Positions 17,716 to 25,967 of a stretch of 64,000 nucleotides of DNA are shown here, piece after piece (the stretch's first letter is position 1; each line of letters begins with the position of its first letter). Source of the DNA: Gammaproteobacteria bacterium (GTDB lineage Bacteria; Pseudomonadota; Gammaproteobacteria; Steroidobacterales; Steroidobacteraceae). The notes beneath the pieces are model-generated. The model did no database searches, was not told where the DNA came from, and saw only the letters and a program-made list of their open reading frames with translations. Location of the stretch: NCBI GenBank assembly GCA_011391405.1, contig JAABQQ010000111.1:37788-101787 (forward strand), given 5' to 3'. Position numbers and translations under genes: made by a program.

Positions 17716-18639
17716 ATGTCACACGCCGCGCGACGTCTGCTGTCGGTCCTGCTCGCACTGAGCGCAGTGGCTGCCGCAGACGCTGCCATGCGTGCACCGG
17801 CTCCGGCGCCGATTCAGGTCAAGGGACCCGGGGTGACGGGCACCGTCATCCGTTACCCGTCGCTGCACTCGACCCACGTCGCACCTCGCAACGTCGACGT
17901 GTGGCTGCCGCCGAGTTACGCCAAGGATACTGTGCGGCGCTATCCCGTGCTGTACATGCACGACGGCCAGAACCTGTTCGATCCAGCGACGTCGTACGGC
18001 AACGTCGACTGGGCCGTCGACGAGGCGATGACGGACCTGATTAGCAAGGGCGCGGTGCGCGAGGCGATCGTCGTCGGTATCTGGAACACGAGCCAGCGCC
18101 GCGGCGAATACATGCCGCAGCGGGCCGTGCGGGGCAACGTGCATTTCAACGTGCCGGGCGCCGACGACCTGCAGCCCGGGGACATCCTCTCGGACCGGTA
18201 CCTCGCCTTCCTGGTCGAGGAATTGAAACCCTTCATCGACGCTGCTTACCGCACGCTGCCCGGCCGCGCCGATACGTCCGTGATGGGCTCGAGCATGGGC
18301 GGCCTGATCTCGCAGTACGCGATGAGCCGGCACCCGGATGTTTTCGGTGGCGCAGGTTGCGTGTCGACGCATTGGCCGGCCGGTGACGGCATCGCACTCG
18401 ACGACTTCGCCGCACACCTGCCCGATCCCGCCACGCACCGATACTGGTTCGATTACGGCACGCAGACGCTCGATGCCGGGTACGAGCCGTACCAGCAGCG
18501 TGCCGACGAGATCCTGCGCAAGGCCGGCTACGTCGAGGGCCAGAACTGGATCACGCGCAAGTTCGAAGGCGCCGAGCACTCAGAAAAAGCGTGGCGCGTG
18601 CGGGTGCACCAGCCGCTCGAGTTCCTGCTCGGCCATTGA
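17716..18639 (+). CDS. Exported alpha/beta-hydrolase, esterase D/feruloyl esterase-like
   Basis: A 307-residue serine esterase of the CE1/esterase-D-like group. A signal peptide covers about residues 1-24. PVLYMHDGQNLFDP gives the oxyanion region, VMGSSMGGLISQYAM the nucleophile elbow with Ser in GSSMGG, and FEGAEHSEKAWR the likely catalytic His near the C-terminus. Related proteins in maltose loci are annotated only as putative esterases or alpha-dextrin endo-1,6-glucosidase-associated esterases. It probably removes acyl groups from exported or imported glycans, but the substrate is unknown. It is the middle gene of the GH13-esterase-MFS operon. Confidence 0.82.
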   Translation: MSHAARRLLSVLLALSAVAAADAAMRAPAPAPIQVKGPGVTGTVIRYPSLHSTHVAPRNVDVWLPPSYAKDTVRRYPVLYMHDGQNLFDPATSYGNVDWAVDEAMTDLISKGAVREAIVVGIWNTSQRRGEYMPQRAVRGNVHFNVPGADDLQPGDILSDRYLAFLVEELKPFIDAAYRTLPGRADTSVMGSSMGGLISQYAMSRHPDVFGGAGCVSTHWPAGDGIALDDFAAHLPDPATHRYWFDYGTQTLDAGYEPYQQRADEILRKAGYVEGQNWITRKFEGAEHSEKAWRVRVHQPLEFLLGH

Positions 18640-18662
18640 TTGTCTCCTCAAGGAATACACAC

Positions 18663-20114
18663 ATGCTCGGCATGCAGCGCAGGCTCTCGACGCCTTTCCT
18701 GGTCCTGCTCACGCTGCCTGCGACGGCGATGGGGTTCGCCCTGTCGGTACAGATCTCGGCGCTCAGCTGGATCCTCTCGACCAGGTACGGGCTCGACCTG
18801 CACGACATCGGGCTGGTCTGGGCCGCGGGCCCGTTGGCCGGCATCGTGGGCCAGGTGCTGATTGGCATCCTCAGCGACGAGGTCTGGTTGTGGGGCGGAC
18901 GGCGGCGGCCCTTCCTGATCATCGGTGGCACGCTGGCGGCGCTGATGCTGCTCGCCCTGCCGTCCATCGGTGTCATTTCCGAGCAGCTCGGCTTCGACGG
19001 CATCCTGGGCGTGGCGATCGCCGTGGCCATCGCGCTCGACCTCTCGATCAACGTCAGTTTCAACCCGGCCCGCTCGCTGATCACGGACGTGACGCCCGAG
19101 GGGGCCGAACGCACACGCGGCTACACCTGGATGCAGACCGTGTCGGGCAGCTTCGGCGTGCTCGCGTATGCGATCGGCGCGGCCTTTGGCAACGTCGCGC
19201 TCATCTACGTTGGCGCAGGCATCGTGCTGCTGTTCTCCCTGCTGCCGGTGTTCGTGGTAACTGAGCCGCGGGAACTGCCACGCATCGAGTCTTCCGGCGG
19301 CGAACGAACAAGTGTCGGCAGCGTGCTGCGTCTGATCGAGCCGCTATGGGCGTTTCTGCTCTACGACATCGTCGCGATGAGCCTGCGGCTCGCCGGGATC
19401 ACGCCGACGGGCTATGGCCTGGAAATCGCGTTCGGCACGCTGGCGGCCGTGCTGATCTGGCGTGCGCTCAGCGTCCGTCCCCAGGGTGTTCGTGTCGCGG
19501 ACGACTATGCGGACTACCGCAAGGTGCTGGCTGCGAACTCGCTGAGCTGGATCGGCATGCAGACCATGTTCGTCTACATGATCGCGTTCGCGCAGCAGCG
19601 CTTCCCAACACTCGGCGCGGACGACCTCGGCAAGGTGCTGTCGATGAGCTTCCTCTGGCTGAACGCCGTTGCGGCGCTGCTGCCGGCACTGGTGCTGCTG
19701 CCGCTCGCACGGAGGTTCGGTGAGGTGCGCGTGCACGCGATGAGCCTGGCGACGATGGCCGTGGCGTTCGCCGGCATCTATCTCTTCGCGCGGAGTCCGC
19801 TCGTGCTGTATGCGCTCATGGCGTTGCTTGGCATCGGCTGGGCCGCGATCGTGAGCTTGCCGTTCTCCATCATGTCGCAGCGCGTCGACCCCGCGCGGAT
19901 CGGCCTGTACATGGGCGTCTTCAACCTTTCGATCGTGTTGCCGCAGCTCGTCGTGAGCCTGGGTGTGGGCCGGTTCATCAGCGGCGCCACTGACAAGGGC
20001 CTGATCTTCCTGATCGGTGCCGCCAGCATGGCGTTCTCAGCGATCGCGTGGCGCAGTGTGGCCAACAAAGACCGAGCGATCGTCGGCACCACCGTCGAGG
20101 TGCGGTCACACTAG
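18663..20114 (+). CDS. MFS sugar symporter, second SLC45-like paralogue
   Basis: A 483-residue, 12-helix MFS protein with LSDEVWLWGGRRRPFLIIGG between helices 2 and 3, again the GRRRPF hallmark of SLC45/GPH-like sugar:H+ symporters. It is only distantly like the first symporter at 8.3 kb, so the locus carries two different importers. The start is the ATG at 18663 behind AAGGA; the track's upstream 24 codons overlap the esterase C-terminus. It lies 23 bases after the esterase gene, completing the operon. The substrate is probably a maltooligosaccharide or glucoside. Confidence 0.82.
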   Translation: MLGMQRRLSTPFLVLLTLPATAMGFALSVQISALSWILSTRYGLDLHDIGLVWAAGPLAGIVGQVLIGILSDEVWLWGGRRRPFLIIGGTLAALMLLALPSIGVISEQLGFDGILGVAIAVAIALDLSINVSFNPARSLITDVTPEGAERTRGYTWMQTVSGSFGVLAYAIGAAFGNVALIYVGAGIVLLFSLLPVFVVTEPRELPRIESSGGERTSVGSVLRLIEPLWAFLLYDIVAMSLRLAGITPTGYGLEIAFGTLAAVLIWRALSVRPQGVRVADDYADYRKVLAANSLSWIGMQTMFVYMIAFAQQRFPTLGADDLGKVLSMSFLWLNAVAALLPALVLLPLARRFGEVRVHAMSLATMAVAFAGIYLFARSPLVLYALMALLGIGWAAIVSLPFSIMSQRVDPARIGLYMGVFNLSIVLPQLVVSLGVGRFISGATDKGLIFLIGAASMAFSAIAWRSVANKDRAIVGTTVEVRSH

Positions 20115-20167
20115 TTACCCTGCCGGCCCGGCACGCATCGGCGCGGCGTGGCCCCGGCCGCGAAACC

Positions 20168-20250
20168 TGCGGATTGCATCACACATTGGCACACCCACGC
20201 GCGCAAGGGTTGTGTCGGTCGGCCGACCGCGTTTTAGTGATGCAATCGCA
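20168..20250. repeat. Interrupted inverted repeat upstream of the M23 peptidase gene
   Basis: GATTGCATCAC (20172-20182) is matched by GTGATGCAATC (20237-20247), and the pairing extends three more bases if one G is bulged. Between them lies a perfect 12-base palindrome, GGTCGGCCGACC (20218-20229). The region is the 181-base gap before the M23 gene and could be a regulatory loop site, a terminator for the symporter operon, or a degenerate mobile repeat. Confidence 0.4.
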
Positions 20251-20295
20251 GACGTGGGTGATCGCTTGGCCTTCATTATTTTCGCCGCAGGACCG

Positions 20296-21231
20296 ATGAC
20301 AGCCTGCCGGATGCGGACGATAGCGGCCGGCCGGGTGCTGTCCTGCGTGCTGGTGATCGCGGTTGCGCTGATGAGTGCCTGTATTGCTCTCGGCTACCGC
20401 ATGGCGAAGGACGCTGCGAGCGAATCGGCCACCGCCGGGATTGCCGCCGCAGGAGGCCGAATCGACCCGAAGCGCGCCGAAGGCCGCGTAGTCATCGATC
20501 GTATCGGCGACTTGTCAGGCAGGCTGATCCGCCTTGAAATCGAGGCGGCGGCGCTGGCCAGGCGGCTCGGCGTGGCGCCGTCGCCAGTGACTGTCAAACC
20601 CGTGCGCGCGGAGCCAGCCGTTGATGACCGGCCTCGCGGCGGACCATTGCTGCCACTTGGCAACGCCGCGCCGTTGACTGGAACACCAGCACAGGTTGCC
20701 GTGGGCGACCATGGCATCGGCCTCTCGCACCTCGAGACGGAGATCGGGCTGCTGGAGGCATCGCTCGATCGCATGGCCGGCCTCCTCGACGACCGCGACC
20801 TGACGACCATGACGTACCCGAACCGCCTGCCGGTACAGGGCCGCATGCCGAAGATCAGCTCGGGATTCGGGGTTCGCCATGACCCGTTCACGGGACGGCT
20901 TGCGCGACACATGGGCCTGGACATACCCGCGACCTACGGCACTGCGATTCTCGCGAGCGGCGGCGGCCGCGTGCTGACGGCCGGCTTCCGCGGTCCATAT
21001 GGCAAAGCCATCGTCATCGATCACGGTCACGGCACGCAGACGTTGTACGGTCACTGTTCGGAGCTGTATGTACGCGCGGGGGAACTCGTGATGCCGCGGC
21101 AGAAGATTGCGGCAGTGGGTTCCACCGGCCGATCGACCGGACCCCACCTGCATTTCGAGGTCATACGTAACGGCAAGCGTGTCGAACCCGGCCAGGTGCT
21201 GGTGGACGTCCTCGCCAGGAATGCGAATTGA
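20296..21231 (+). CDS. M23 (LytM) family peptidoglycan endopeptidase, membrane anchored
   Basis: A 311-residue protein. One N-terminal transmembrane helix (VLSCVLVIAVALMSACIALG) is followed by a periplasmic helical region (residues 40-165) likely to form coiled coil, then the LytM zinc peptidase domain. Metal and catalytic motifs are visible: FGVRHDPFTGRLARHMGLDI (HxxxD type) and PHLHFEV (HxH). Such enzymes cut peptide cross-links in peptidoglycan. The ATG at 20296 has an AGGA close upstream; GTG starts further up in the track are possible but lack support. The stop overlaps the next gene's TTG, and a bactofilin follows, an arrangement linked to cell-shape control in other bacteria. Confidence 0.87.
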   Translation: MTACRMRTIAAGRVLSCVLVIAVALMSACIALGYRMAKDAASESATAGIAAAGGRIDPKRAEGRVVIDRIGDLSGRLIRLEIEAAALARRLGVAPSPVTVKPVRAEPAVDDRPRGGPLLPLGNAAPLTGTPAQVAVGDHGIGLSHLETEIGLLEASLDRMAGLLDDRDLTTMTYPNRLPVQGRMPKISSGFGVRHDPFTGRLARHMGLDIPATYGTAILASGGGRVLTAGFRGPYGKAIVIDHGHGTQTLYGHCSELYVRAGELVMPRQKIAAVGSTGRSTGPHLHFEVIRNGKRVEPGQVLVDVLARNAN

Positions 21232-21599
21232 AGCCTGCCGCCATCCGCACGCCCACGCTCAAGCTCGCCGCCGCTCGCCTGGAGTTCAGCCGCGACCGTC
21301 GCTTCAAGAACGTGCTGCACGTGGCAGTCGTAGCGGCGCTCGTGTTCCTGCTCGTCATGGTCGGCTGGCGGCTGCATGCGGACAGCCGCTCATCCGCGAC
21401 CGTGCTGGCAGGACTCAGGCAGCAGAACTCGGCACTCCGAACGGATCTCTCGCGTGCCCTGGTCGAACTGGAGCTGGAGCGTTCCACGCGAGCGGCACTC
21501 GCCCGCCAGGTCGCGGAGCTGAACGACGAATCGCGCGAGCTGAAAAGCCGCCTCGATTTCTTCAACGCGCAAAGCGGCCGTGCGGGCAAGACGCGCTGA
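21228..21599 (+). CDS. Single-pass membrane coiled-coil protein (DUF6776-like)
   Basis: 123 residues: a cytoplasmic basic N-terminus, one transmembrane helix (VLHVAVVAALVFLLVMVGW, about 29-47), then a periplasmic leucine/Arg-rich coiled coil (LRQQNSALRTDLSRALVELE through ELKSRLDFFNAQ). Small proteins of this form accompany M23 peptidases and bactofilins in gammaproteobacteria and are grouped under DUF6776; that assignment is by general resemblance. The start appears to be a TTG that overlaps the TGA of the peptidase gene, with AGGA upstream, since no ATG precedes the transmembrane segment. Translational coupling suggests a fixed ratio with the peptidase. Confidence 0.7.
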   Translation: MKPAAIRTPTLKLAAARLEFSRDRRFKNVLHVAVVAALVFLLVMVGWRLHADSRSSATVLAGLRQQNSALRTDLSRALVELELERSTRAALARQVAELNDESRELKSRLDFFNAQSGRAGKTR

Positions 21600-21643
21600 C
21601 CTGCCAGGCCCGACAGCACTGCCGATCACTCGAGGACGATTCC

Positions 21644-22078
21644 ATGTTTCGCAGAAAAACTGACCAGCCTTCCATCGACGTCTCGCGATTGTCGAGCCTG
21701 ATCGCGGCCGGCGTCGAGATTGCAGGCGACGTCGTCGTCACGGACGGAGTGCGTATCGACGGCCAGGTCGTCGGCAACGTGTTGTCAAAGCCAGGCACGC
21801 ATGGGCTGCTCGTGCTGAGTGAGCTCGGTCGCATCGAAGGCAACGTCAGCGTGCACGACGCTGTCATCAACGGCACGATCTGCGGCGACCTCGAGGTGGA
21901 GAATTTCATCGAGCTGCAGGCGAACGCCCGTATCACCGGCGCCATCAGGTACCGCACCCTGCAGATGACCTGCGGCGCCCGCGTCGAAGGCAGCATGATG
22001 TGCATCGTCGATCGCACTGAAACCCGGGTGGTCACGACGAGTAACGTGGTCAGCCTGTCCAAGGTCGCGGAGTCTTAG
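21644..22078 (+). CDS. Bactofilin (polymer-forming cytoskeletal protein)
   Basis: A 144-residue bactofilin. The central domain (about residues 18-115) is the repetitive beta-helix: AGVEIAGDVVVTDGVRIDGQ, GRIEGNVSVHDAVINGTICGD, ANARITGAIRYRTLQM. The ends are short and unstructured. Bactofilins self-assemble into membrane-associated filaments without nucleotide and localise cell-wall enzymes. Here the co-oriented M23 peptidase is the obvious partner, as in Helicobacter CcmA-Csd1. The ATG at 21644 lies about eight bases after a GAGGA motif. The track's upstream extension is shadow sequence. Confidence 0.92.
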   Translation: MFRRKTDQPSIDVSRLSSLIAAGVEIAGDVVVTDGVRIDGQVVGNVLSKPGTHGLLVLSELGRIEGNVSVHDAVINGTICGDLEVENFIELQANARITGAIRYRTLQMTCGARVEGSMMCIVDRTETRVVTTSNVVSLSKVAES

Positions 22079-22098
22079 CTGCGAGCTCGCCGAGCCCT

Positions 22099-22395
22099 TC
22101 ACTCCGGTACGTAGCCAGCTTCGCGTTGATGCCGGACCGACAGGATCAGAACAATGTCCTGCTCCACTTCATAGCTGTGCAGAGCAAGGTAGCCAGACCT
22201 GCCGCGAGAAACGACAAGTTCCCTTAGCCCCTGCTCGGCGGGACGCCCGATCAGGGGATGGTTCTCGAGAACTTGCACTGCCTCCGCGATGAGGTCCACC
22301 GTTTCGAGCGCGGCGACTGGCTCAGTCTGCAGGAGAAAATCGGTAACACGATTGAGATCAGAGAACGCCCGCCCGGCGTAAATCAGGCGCGCCAA
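22099..22395 (-). CDS. RelE/ParE family toxin
   Basis: A 98-residue toxin of the RelE/ParE superfamily. The N-terminus MARLIYAGRAFSDLNRVTDF, the helical hairpin with ETVDLIAEAVQVLENHPLIG, and the C-terminal strand pair ELVVSRGRSGYLALHSYEVE and DIVLILSVRHQREAGY match the fold. The ParE branch targets DNA gyrase and the RelE branch cleaves mRNA on ribosomes; the sequence alone points to a ParE-like member but does not settle it. It overlaps the antitoxin gene by 13 bases and is translated from the same minus-strand transcript. Confidence 0.85.
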   Translation of the reverse strand: MARLIYAGRAFSDLNRVTDFLLQTEPVAALETVDLIAEAVQVLENHPLIGRPAEQGLRELVVSRGRSGYLALHSYEVEQDIVLILSVRHQREAGYVPE

Positions 22396-22667
22396 GACTT
22401 GGCCCTTGGCTTCGGCGCGGATTTGCTCTGCGCCCGAGCGCGTATGTATGTATGAACATCAGCGGCTGCGTAACCTCTTCCGGACCCAACCGCGTCCTTT
22501 CTCGCGGCGACTGCGTCGGCGATGAACTGGGCTCGCCGCTCCGCATTTGCAGCCGCGGCGCGAATGGCGTCAACCATAAATGCATGTGGCGTGACGCCTT
22601 GCTGCCTGGCTGCAGCGACCGCAAGCTGCTTCACATCTTCCGGGAGCTTCAATGACGTCGTAGACAT
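22383..22667 (-). CDS. CopG/ParD-like ribbon-helix-helix antitoxin
   Basis: A 94-residue antitoxin. The N-terminal MSTTSLKLPEDVKQLAVAAARQQGVTP is a ribbon-helix-helix DNA-binding unit, with HAFMVDAIRAAAANAE completing the second helix. The C-terminal half is flexible and basic (RARAQSKSAPKPRAKSW), the usual toxin-neutralising region. It precedes and overlaps the toxin gene. A perfect palindrome 20 bases upstream of the start is a probable autoregulatory operator. This is the second toxin-antitoxin module in the window and is unrelated in sequence to VapBC. Confidence 0.83.
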   Translation of the reverse strand: MSTTSLKLPEDVKQLAVAAARQQGVTPHAFMVDAIRAAAANAERRAQFIADAVAARKDAVGSGRGYAAADVHTYIRARAQSKSAPKPRAKSWRA

Positions 22668-22687
22668 CGCGGAGCCTTCAGGCTGAA

Positions 22688-22707
22688 GGTGTTACCAGGG
22701 TAACACC
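22688..22707. promoter_or_regulatory. Perfect palindromic operator of the ParDE-like module
   Basis: GGTGTTACCAGGGTAACACC has perfect 9-base inverted arms around an AG centre, 20 bases upstream of the antitoxin start. This is a typical site for a ribbon-helix-helix autorepressor. No other function is evident. Confidence 0.65.
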
Positions 22708-22848
22708 CGTAAGCGGACAGGATCAATCACACCTGGCCCTCCGGCCGTATCGCAGCGAGAGGTCGTTTCTGGTCGAACCCGGTGGTTGCTCAATCTGTTA
22801 TCGACCCGAGAACCTCGCGCCAGCCAATACGATTTGGTGACAGAGCAG

Positions 22849-22882
22849 AAAAAAAGCCCTCGCTGGCGAACCAGCGAGGGCT
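22849..22882 (-). terminator. Rho-independent terminator of the TonB receptor gene
   Basis: Read on the minus strand, a perfect 12-bp stem (AGCCCTCGCTGG paired with CCAGCGAGGGCT) with a stable TTCG tetraloop runs directly into a T-run. It lies 56 bases beyond the receptor stop codon and is the clearest intrinsic terminator in the window. Confidence 0.92.
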
Positions 22883-22937
22883 TGAGTCTGCGAACGCCGT
22901 GCCGACGTCAAGCCGGCACGGATCTGCAACGGACCGA

Positions 22938-25823
22938 TCAGAACCTGTAGTTCAGGCCCAGCAGGTACTGCGTGCCGTACTCCTGGTAGTCCAGGAGGCG
23001 CTGCTTGTTTTCCGAGTAGGCGATGTACGGCTCGTTCGTGAGGTTGTTGACCTGGAACAGGACCTGCAACCCTTCGAACATGTTGCCGCTGAACGCGTAA
23101 CTCAACTGTGCGTCCGTGATCATGTCGGCATCGACGAAGCGCAGCGCACGCTCGTTGGCAAAGTTGGCAACTTCACCGATGTACTCAGAGCGGTAACGCG
23201 TCGCAATGCGGGCGCCGAAGCCGTACTTTTCATAGTACAACGTGGCGTTCCACACGTCCTGCGACAGGCCAGGCAACGTGATGTTCTCGTTCGCAACCGA
23301 GCTGATCGAACCCTGAATCTCGATGTCGCTGTCCGTGTACGAGTAGCTCAGGATCGCGCCGAAGCCGTCGAGCGCGTCGGAGAACACGTCGAACGGCAGC
23401 GACGCCGCGAACTCCATGCCCCACAGGTAGCCGCCGTTGCCGTTCACCGGCTGCGTGAAGCGGCCCGTGCACTGCTTCGTGACGCCCGGCGGGAAAGCCG
23501 TGTCAGGCGTGGTCGCGCACAGGGCAGTGAAATCGTGCCCGTCGGTCGTCTGGTTGTAGATGTAGGTATCCAGGTCCTTGTAGAACGCGGCAGCCGAGAC
23601 GTAGCCCTTGTTCTCGTAGAAATACTTCTCGTACGACACGTCGAGGGCCCAGGCCTTCCACGGGTCCAGCTGGGCGTTGCCGCCGCTGCCGCCCGGCTCG
23701 CCGGTGGCGAAGTTGAAGCCACTCTCTTCCGTCGCCTTCAGCTGGTCCATGCGGGCACGGGCCAGTTCCTGCGCGAGACCGACGCGGACGGCCTGCGAAT
23801 CCGGCAGGATGAACGCCAGGTTGATCTGCGGCAGGACGTCGGTGTAGTCCTTGCCGTCCGTAACGCCAAACACCGCGTTGCCCGCGCCCGTGTCGACGCG
23901 GAACGAGTCGGAACTCTGGTCCGTGTAGATGACCTGCACACCAGCATTGCCGCGCATCGTGACCGTGTCGGAGATATCGTGGTTCAGCTCGCCGCGCACG
24001 TAGGCGGTGATGACCTCTTCCTCGACCGTCCAGAACTTGCCGGCCAGGTAGGCGAAGCCCGGCTGCTGCGGCGTACCCCAGACGACGGGGTTGAAGTACT
24101 CGCGCAGCACGCCGTTCACGTTGAGGGCCAGCGCCTGACCCGCATCTGCGTAGCTCAGGTTGGTGTTCCTGAGCAGAAACTGCTGGTCGACCTGGTAGTA
24201 CCCGCCGCCGATCGTGCTCAGGCCCGATTCCGGCGATTCCTTCTCCTTCGTGCGATCGCTGTAGTTGGCGCCGAACGAGACGCTGTCAAACCACCACAGG
24301 TCGGCGGTGCGTGTTGCATCCAGCCGGAACGACGTCAGCTCGTCTTCCGTGTGCGGCTTCTTGGTGTAACCGGAGCCGTAGATCGTCGGGCCGATCTGGA
24401 CCTGCGTCGGATCGGTGTAGTCGCGCGTGAACGACAGCGACGGCATGTTGCTGTTGTTGCGCAGCTGGAACGTGCCCGTGTCGTACTGGTTGCGTGGCGC
24501 GGTGCCGTTCGCGGGCAGCGGCACGTACTGCGCGTTGATTTCCGGCTGCAACTGGTCGCGCGTGGCCTTCGAATAGCTGATGTCGGCCACCATCGACCAC
24601 TCGTCGTTCAGCGTGAACTCGTTGCGCCAGCCCGTCGCGAAGATCTCGTCTTCAGTGGTGAAGAGGAAGTTGCGCACGAGCGGCATCACGTTGTTCAGCG
24701 TGCCGGCGACGATCGTGTCGGCCGCGACGGTGGTGTTGGAGTAACCGAACACCGTGCCGTCGGGGAACGTGCCGTCGCAACACGGCGCCGGGTAGCCGCC
24801 GAGATTGACCTCGAGGCTGCGCGCGTTGTTGGTCTGGTCCATCGTCGAGTAGTACAGGTCGATCACGCCCGTGTACATGTCATTCGGCTCGAACTGCAGC
24901 GACGCCATCAGGCCGTCACGTTCGGTGGAACCCATGTCCGCACGGACTTTCATGCCGTTCGTCACGTAGTTGCCGGCCGCGATGCCAGGATTGTTTACGC
25001 AATTGGCCGGCGAGCCGCCGCCGCAGCTGGCTGCGCCACCGCTGCTGCCTGCGGCATTCCATGGCTCGTACGTGCCGAAGCCGCGCGTCGCCAGCGGACT
25101 GTCGAGATGGGCGTAGCCGAAGGCAAAGCCGAGCTTGCCGTCCATGAACTGGTCGATGTAGGAGAAGCTCGCGCGATACCCGGTGTCGTCCGAGTCGGCG
25201 CCGAGGTCGTCGTTCGAGTTCATCTCGCCACGGATGTTCAGCGCGATGGTCTGCTTGCCGTAGTCGAGCGGGCGCACGGTGCGGAGGTCGATCGTGCCGG
25301 CCAGGCCCTGGCCGATCAGCTGCGAGTCCGGCGTCTTGAAGACGACGACCTGGCTGATCAGTTCGGAGGGGTACTGGTCGAATTCGACGTTGCGGTTGTC
25401 GCCGGTGCTGACCTGCTCGCGGCCATTCAGCAGCGCGGTGGTGAAACCCGGGTCGGTGCCGCGGAGGCTGATCGCCGAGGCGCGGCCTTCGGCGCGCTGT
25501 GACGTGAGGCCCGGCAGGCGCGAGATCGATTCAGCGATGCTGGTATCCGGCAGCTTGCCGATGTCTTCGGCCGAAATCGCCTCGACGATGCTCGACGCGT
25601 CCTGCTTGACCGCGATCGCGCTCTCGATACCGGCGCGAATGCCGGTGACGACGATCTCCTCGAGTTCACCCTCGGCAGCCGGCTCCGTCTGAGCCAACGC
25701 CATGCCAGGCATGCCCAGCGCAATGGCGATCGCGAGCGACAGCGCGGTGCGGCGGGTGGGATAAAGAATCGAACTGAAACGATCAGCGGCGCGCTTGTCG
25801 CCGGACTGCAAATGCTTGGCCAC
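22938..25823 (-). CDS. TonB-dependent outer-membrane receptor, carbohydrate type
   Basis: A 961-residue TonB-dependent transporter. After a long basic lead, the signal peptide ends ALGMPGMALAQ. A TonB-box-like segment (LEEIVVTGIRAGIESAIAVK) and plug (DASSIVEAISAEDIGKLPDT, SLRGTDPGFTTALLNGREQ) follow, then the 22-strand barrel ending LLGLNYRF with terminal Phe. The plug sequence matches receptors of oligosaccharide loci in Caulobacter and Xanthomonas. The start is taken as GTG at 25823, after AGGGGG; the track ATG at 25910 lies upstream of the predicted -10. It probably imports maltodextrins. It has its own promoter, LacI-type operator and terminator, downstream of malQ. Confidence 0.9.
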   Translation of the reverse strand: MAKHLQSGDKRAADRFSSILYPTRRTALSLAIAIALGMPGMALAQTEPAAEGELEEIVVTGIRAGIESAIAVKQDASSIVEAISAEDIGKLPDTSIAESISRLPGLTSQRAEGRASAISLRGTDPGFTTALLNGREQVSTGDNRNVEFDQYPSELISQVVVFKTPDSQLIGQGLAGTIDLRTVRPLDYGKQTIALNIRGEMNSNDDLGADSDDTGYRASFSYIDQFMDGKLGFAFGYAHLDSPLATRGFGTYEPWNAAGSSGGAASCGGGSPANCVNNPGIAAGNYVTNGMKVRADMGSTERDGLMASLQFEPNDMYTGVIDLYYSTMDQTNNARSLEVNLGGYPAPCCDGTFPDGTVFGYSNTTVAADTIVAGTLNNVMPLVRNFLFTTEDEIFATGWRNEFTLNDEWSMVADISYSKATRDQLQPEINAQYVPLPANGTAPRNQYDTGTFQLRNNSNMPSLSFTRDYTDPTQVQIGPTIYGSGYTKKPHTEDELTSFRLDATRTADLWWFDSVSFGANYSDRTKEKESPESGLSTIGGGYYQVDQQFLLRNTNLSYADAGQALALNVNGVLREYFNPVVWGTPQQPGFAYLAGKFWTVEEEVITAYVRGELNHDISDTVTMRGNAGVQVIYTDQSSDSFRVDTGAGNAVFGVTDGKDYTDVLPQINLAFILPDSQAVRVGLAQELARARMDQLKATEESGFNFATGEPGGSGGNAQLDPWKAWALDVSYEKYFYENKGYVSAAAFYKDLDTYIYNQTTDGHDFTALCATTPDTAFPPGVTKQCTGRFTQPVNGNGGYLWGMEFAASLPFDVFSDALDGFGAILSYSYTDSDIEIQGSISSVANENITLPGLSQDVWNATLYYEKYGFGARIATRYRSEYIGEVANFANERALRFVDADMITDAQLSYAFSGNMFEGLQVLFQVNNLTNEPYIAYSENKQRLLDYQEYGTQYLLGLNYRF

Positions 25824-25870
25824 GGAGAGCCCCCTGGTTAGAGAAAGGTGTAGTGCACACCCAACACCGG

Positions 25871-25900
25871 ATCCTAGTCGCCTAGCAAAACTACTTGCAA
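25871..25900 (-). promoter_or_regulatory. Putative sigma-70 promoter of the TonB receptor gene
   Basis: On the minus strand, TTGCAA (25900-25895) is followed 18 bases later by TAGGAT (25876-25871), about 48 bases before the proposed GTG start. Both hexamers are close to consensus and the region is AT-rich compared with its surroundings. Confidence 0.5.
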
Positions 25901-25905
25901 TGGCG

Positions 25906-25919
25906 TGCAAACGTATTCA
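25906..25919. promoter_or_regulatory. Putative LacI-family operator at the TonB receptor promoter
   Basis: TGCAAACGTATTCA shares its first 11 bases with the site at 15784 and keeps the central CG step. It lies five bases upstream of the predicted -35 hexamer. Next to it are other short inverted repeats (ATTCATT/AATGAAT and GTTGC/GCAAC), so more than one protein may bind this 144-base gap. Confidence 0.55.
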
Positions 25920-25967
25920 TTGAATAATGAATCAATGTTGCCCGGGTGCAACACCGGAAACTAGGGA

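Noticed and set aside
22782-25502. 906-aa plus-strand ORF antisense to the TonB receptor
   Set aside because: GC-rich antisense shadow. Its valine/arginine-rich sequence has no domain, whereas the minus-strand frame is a complete receptor.
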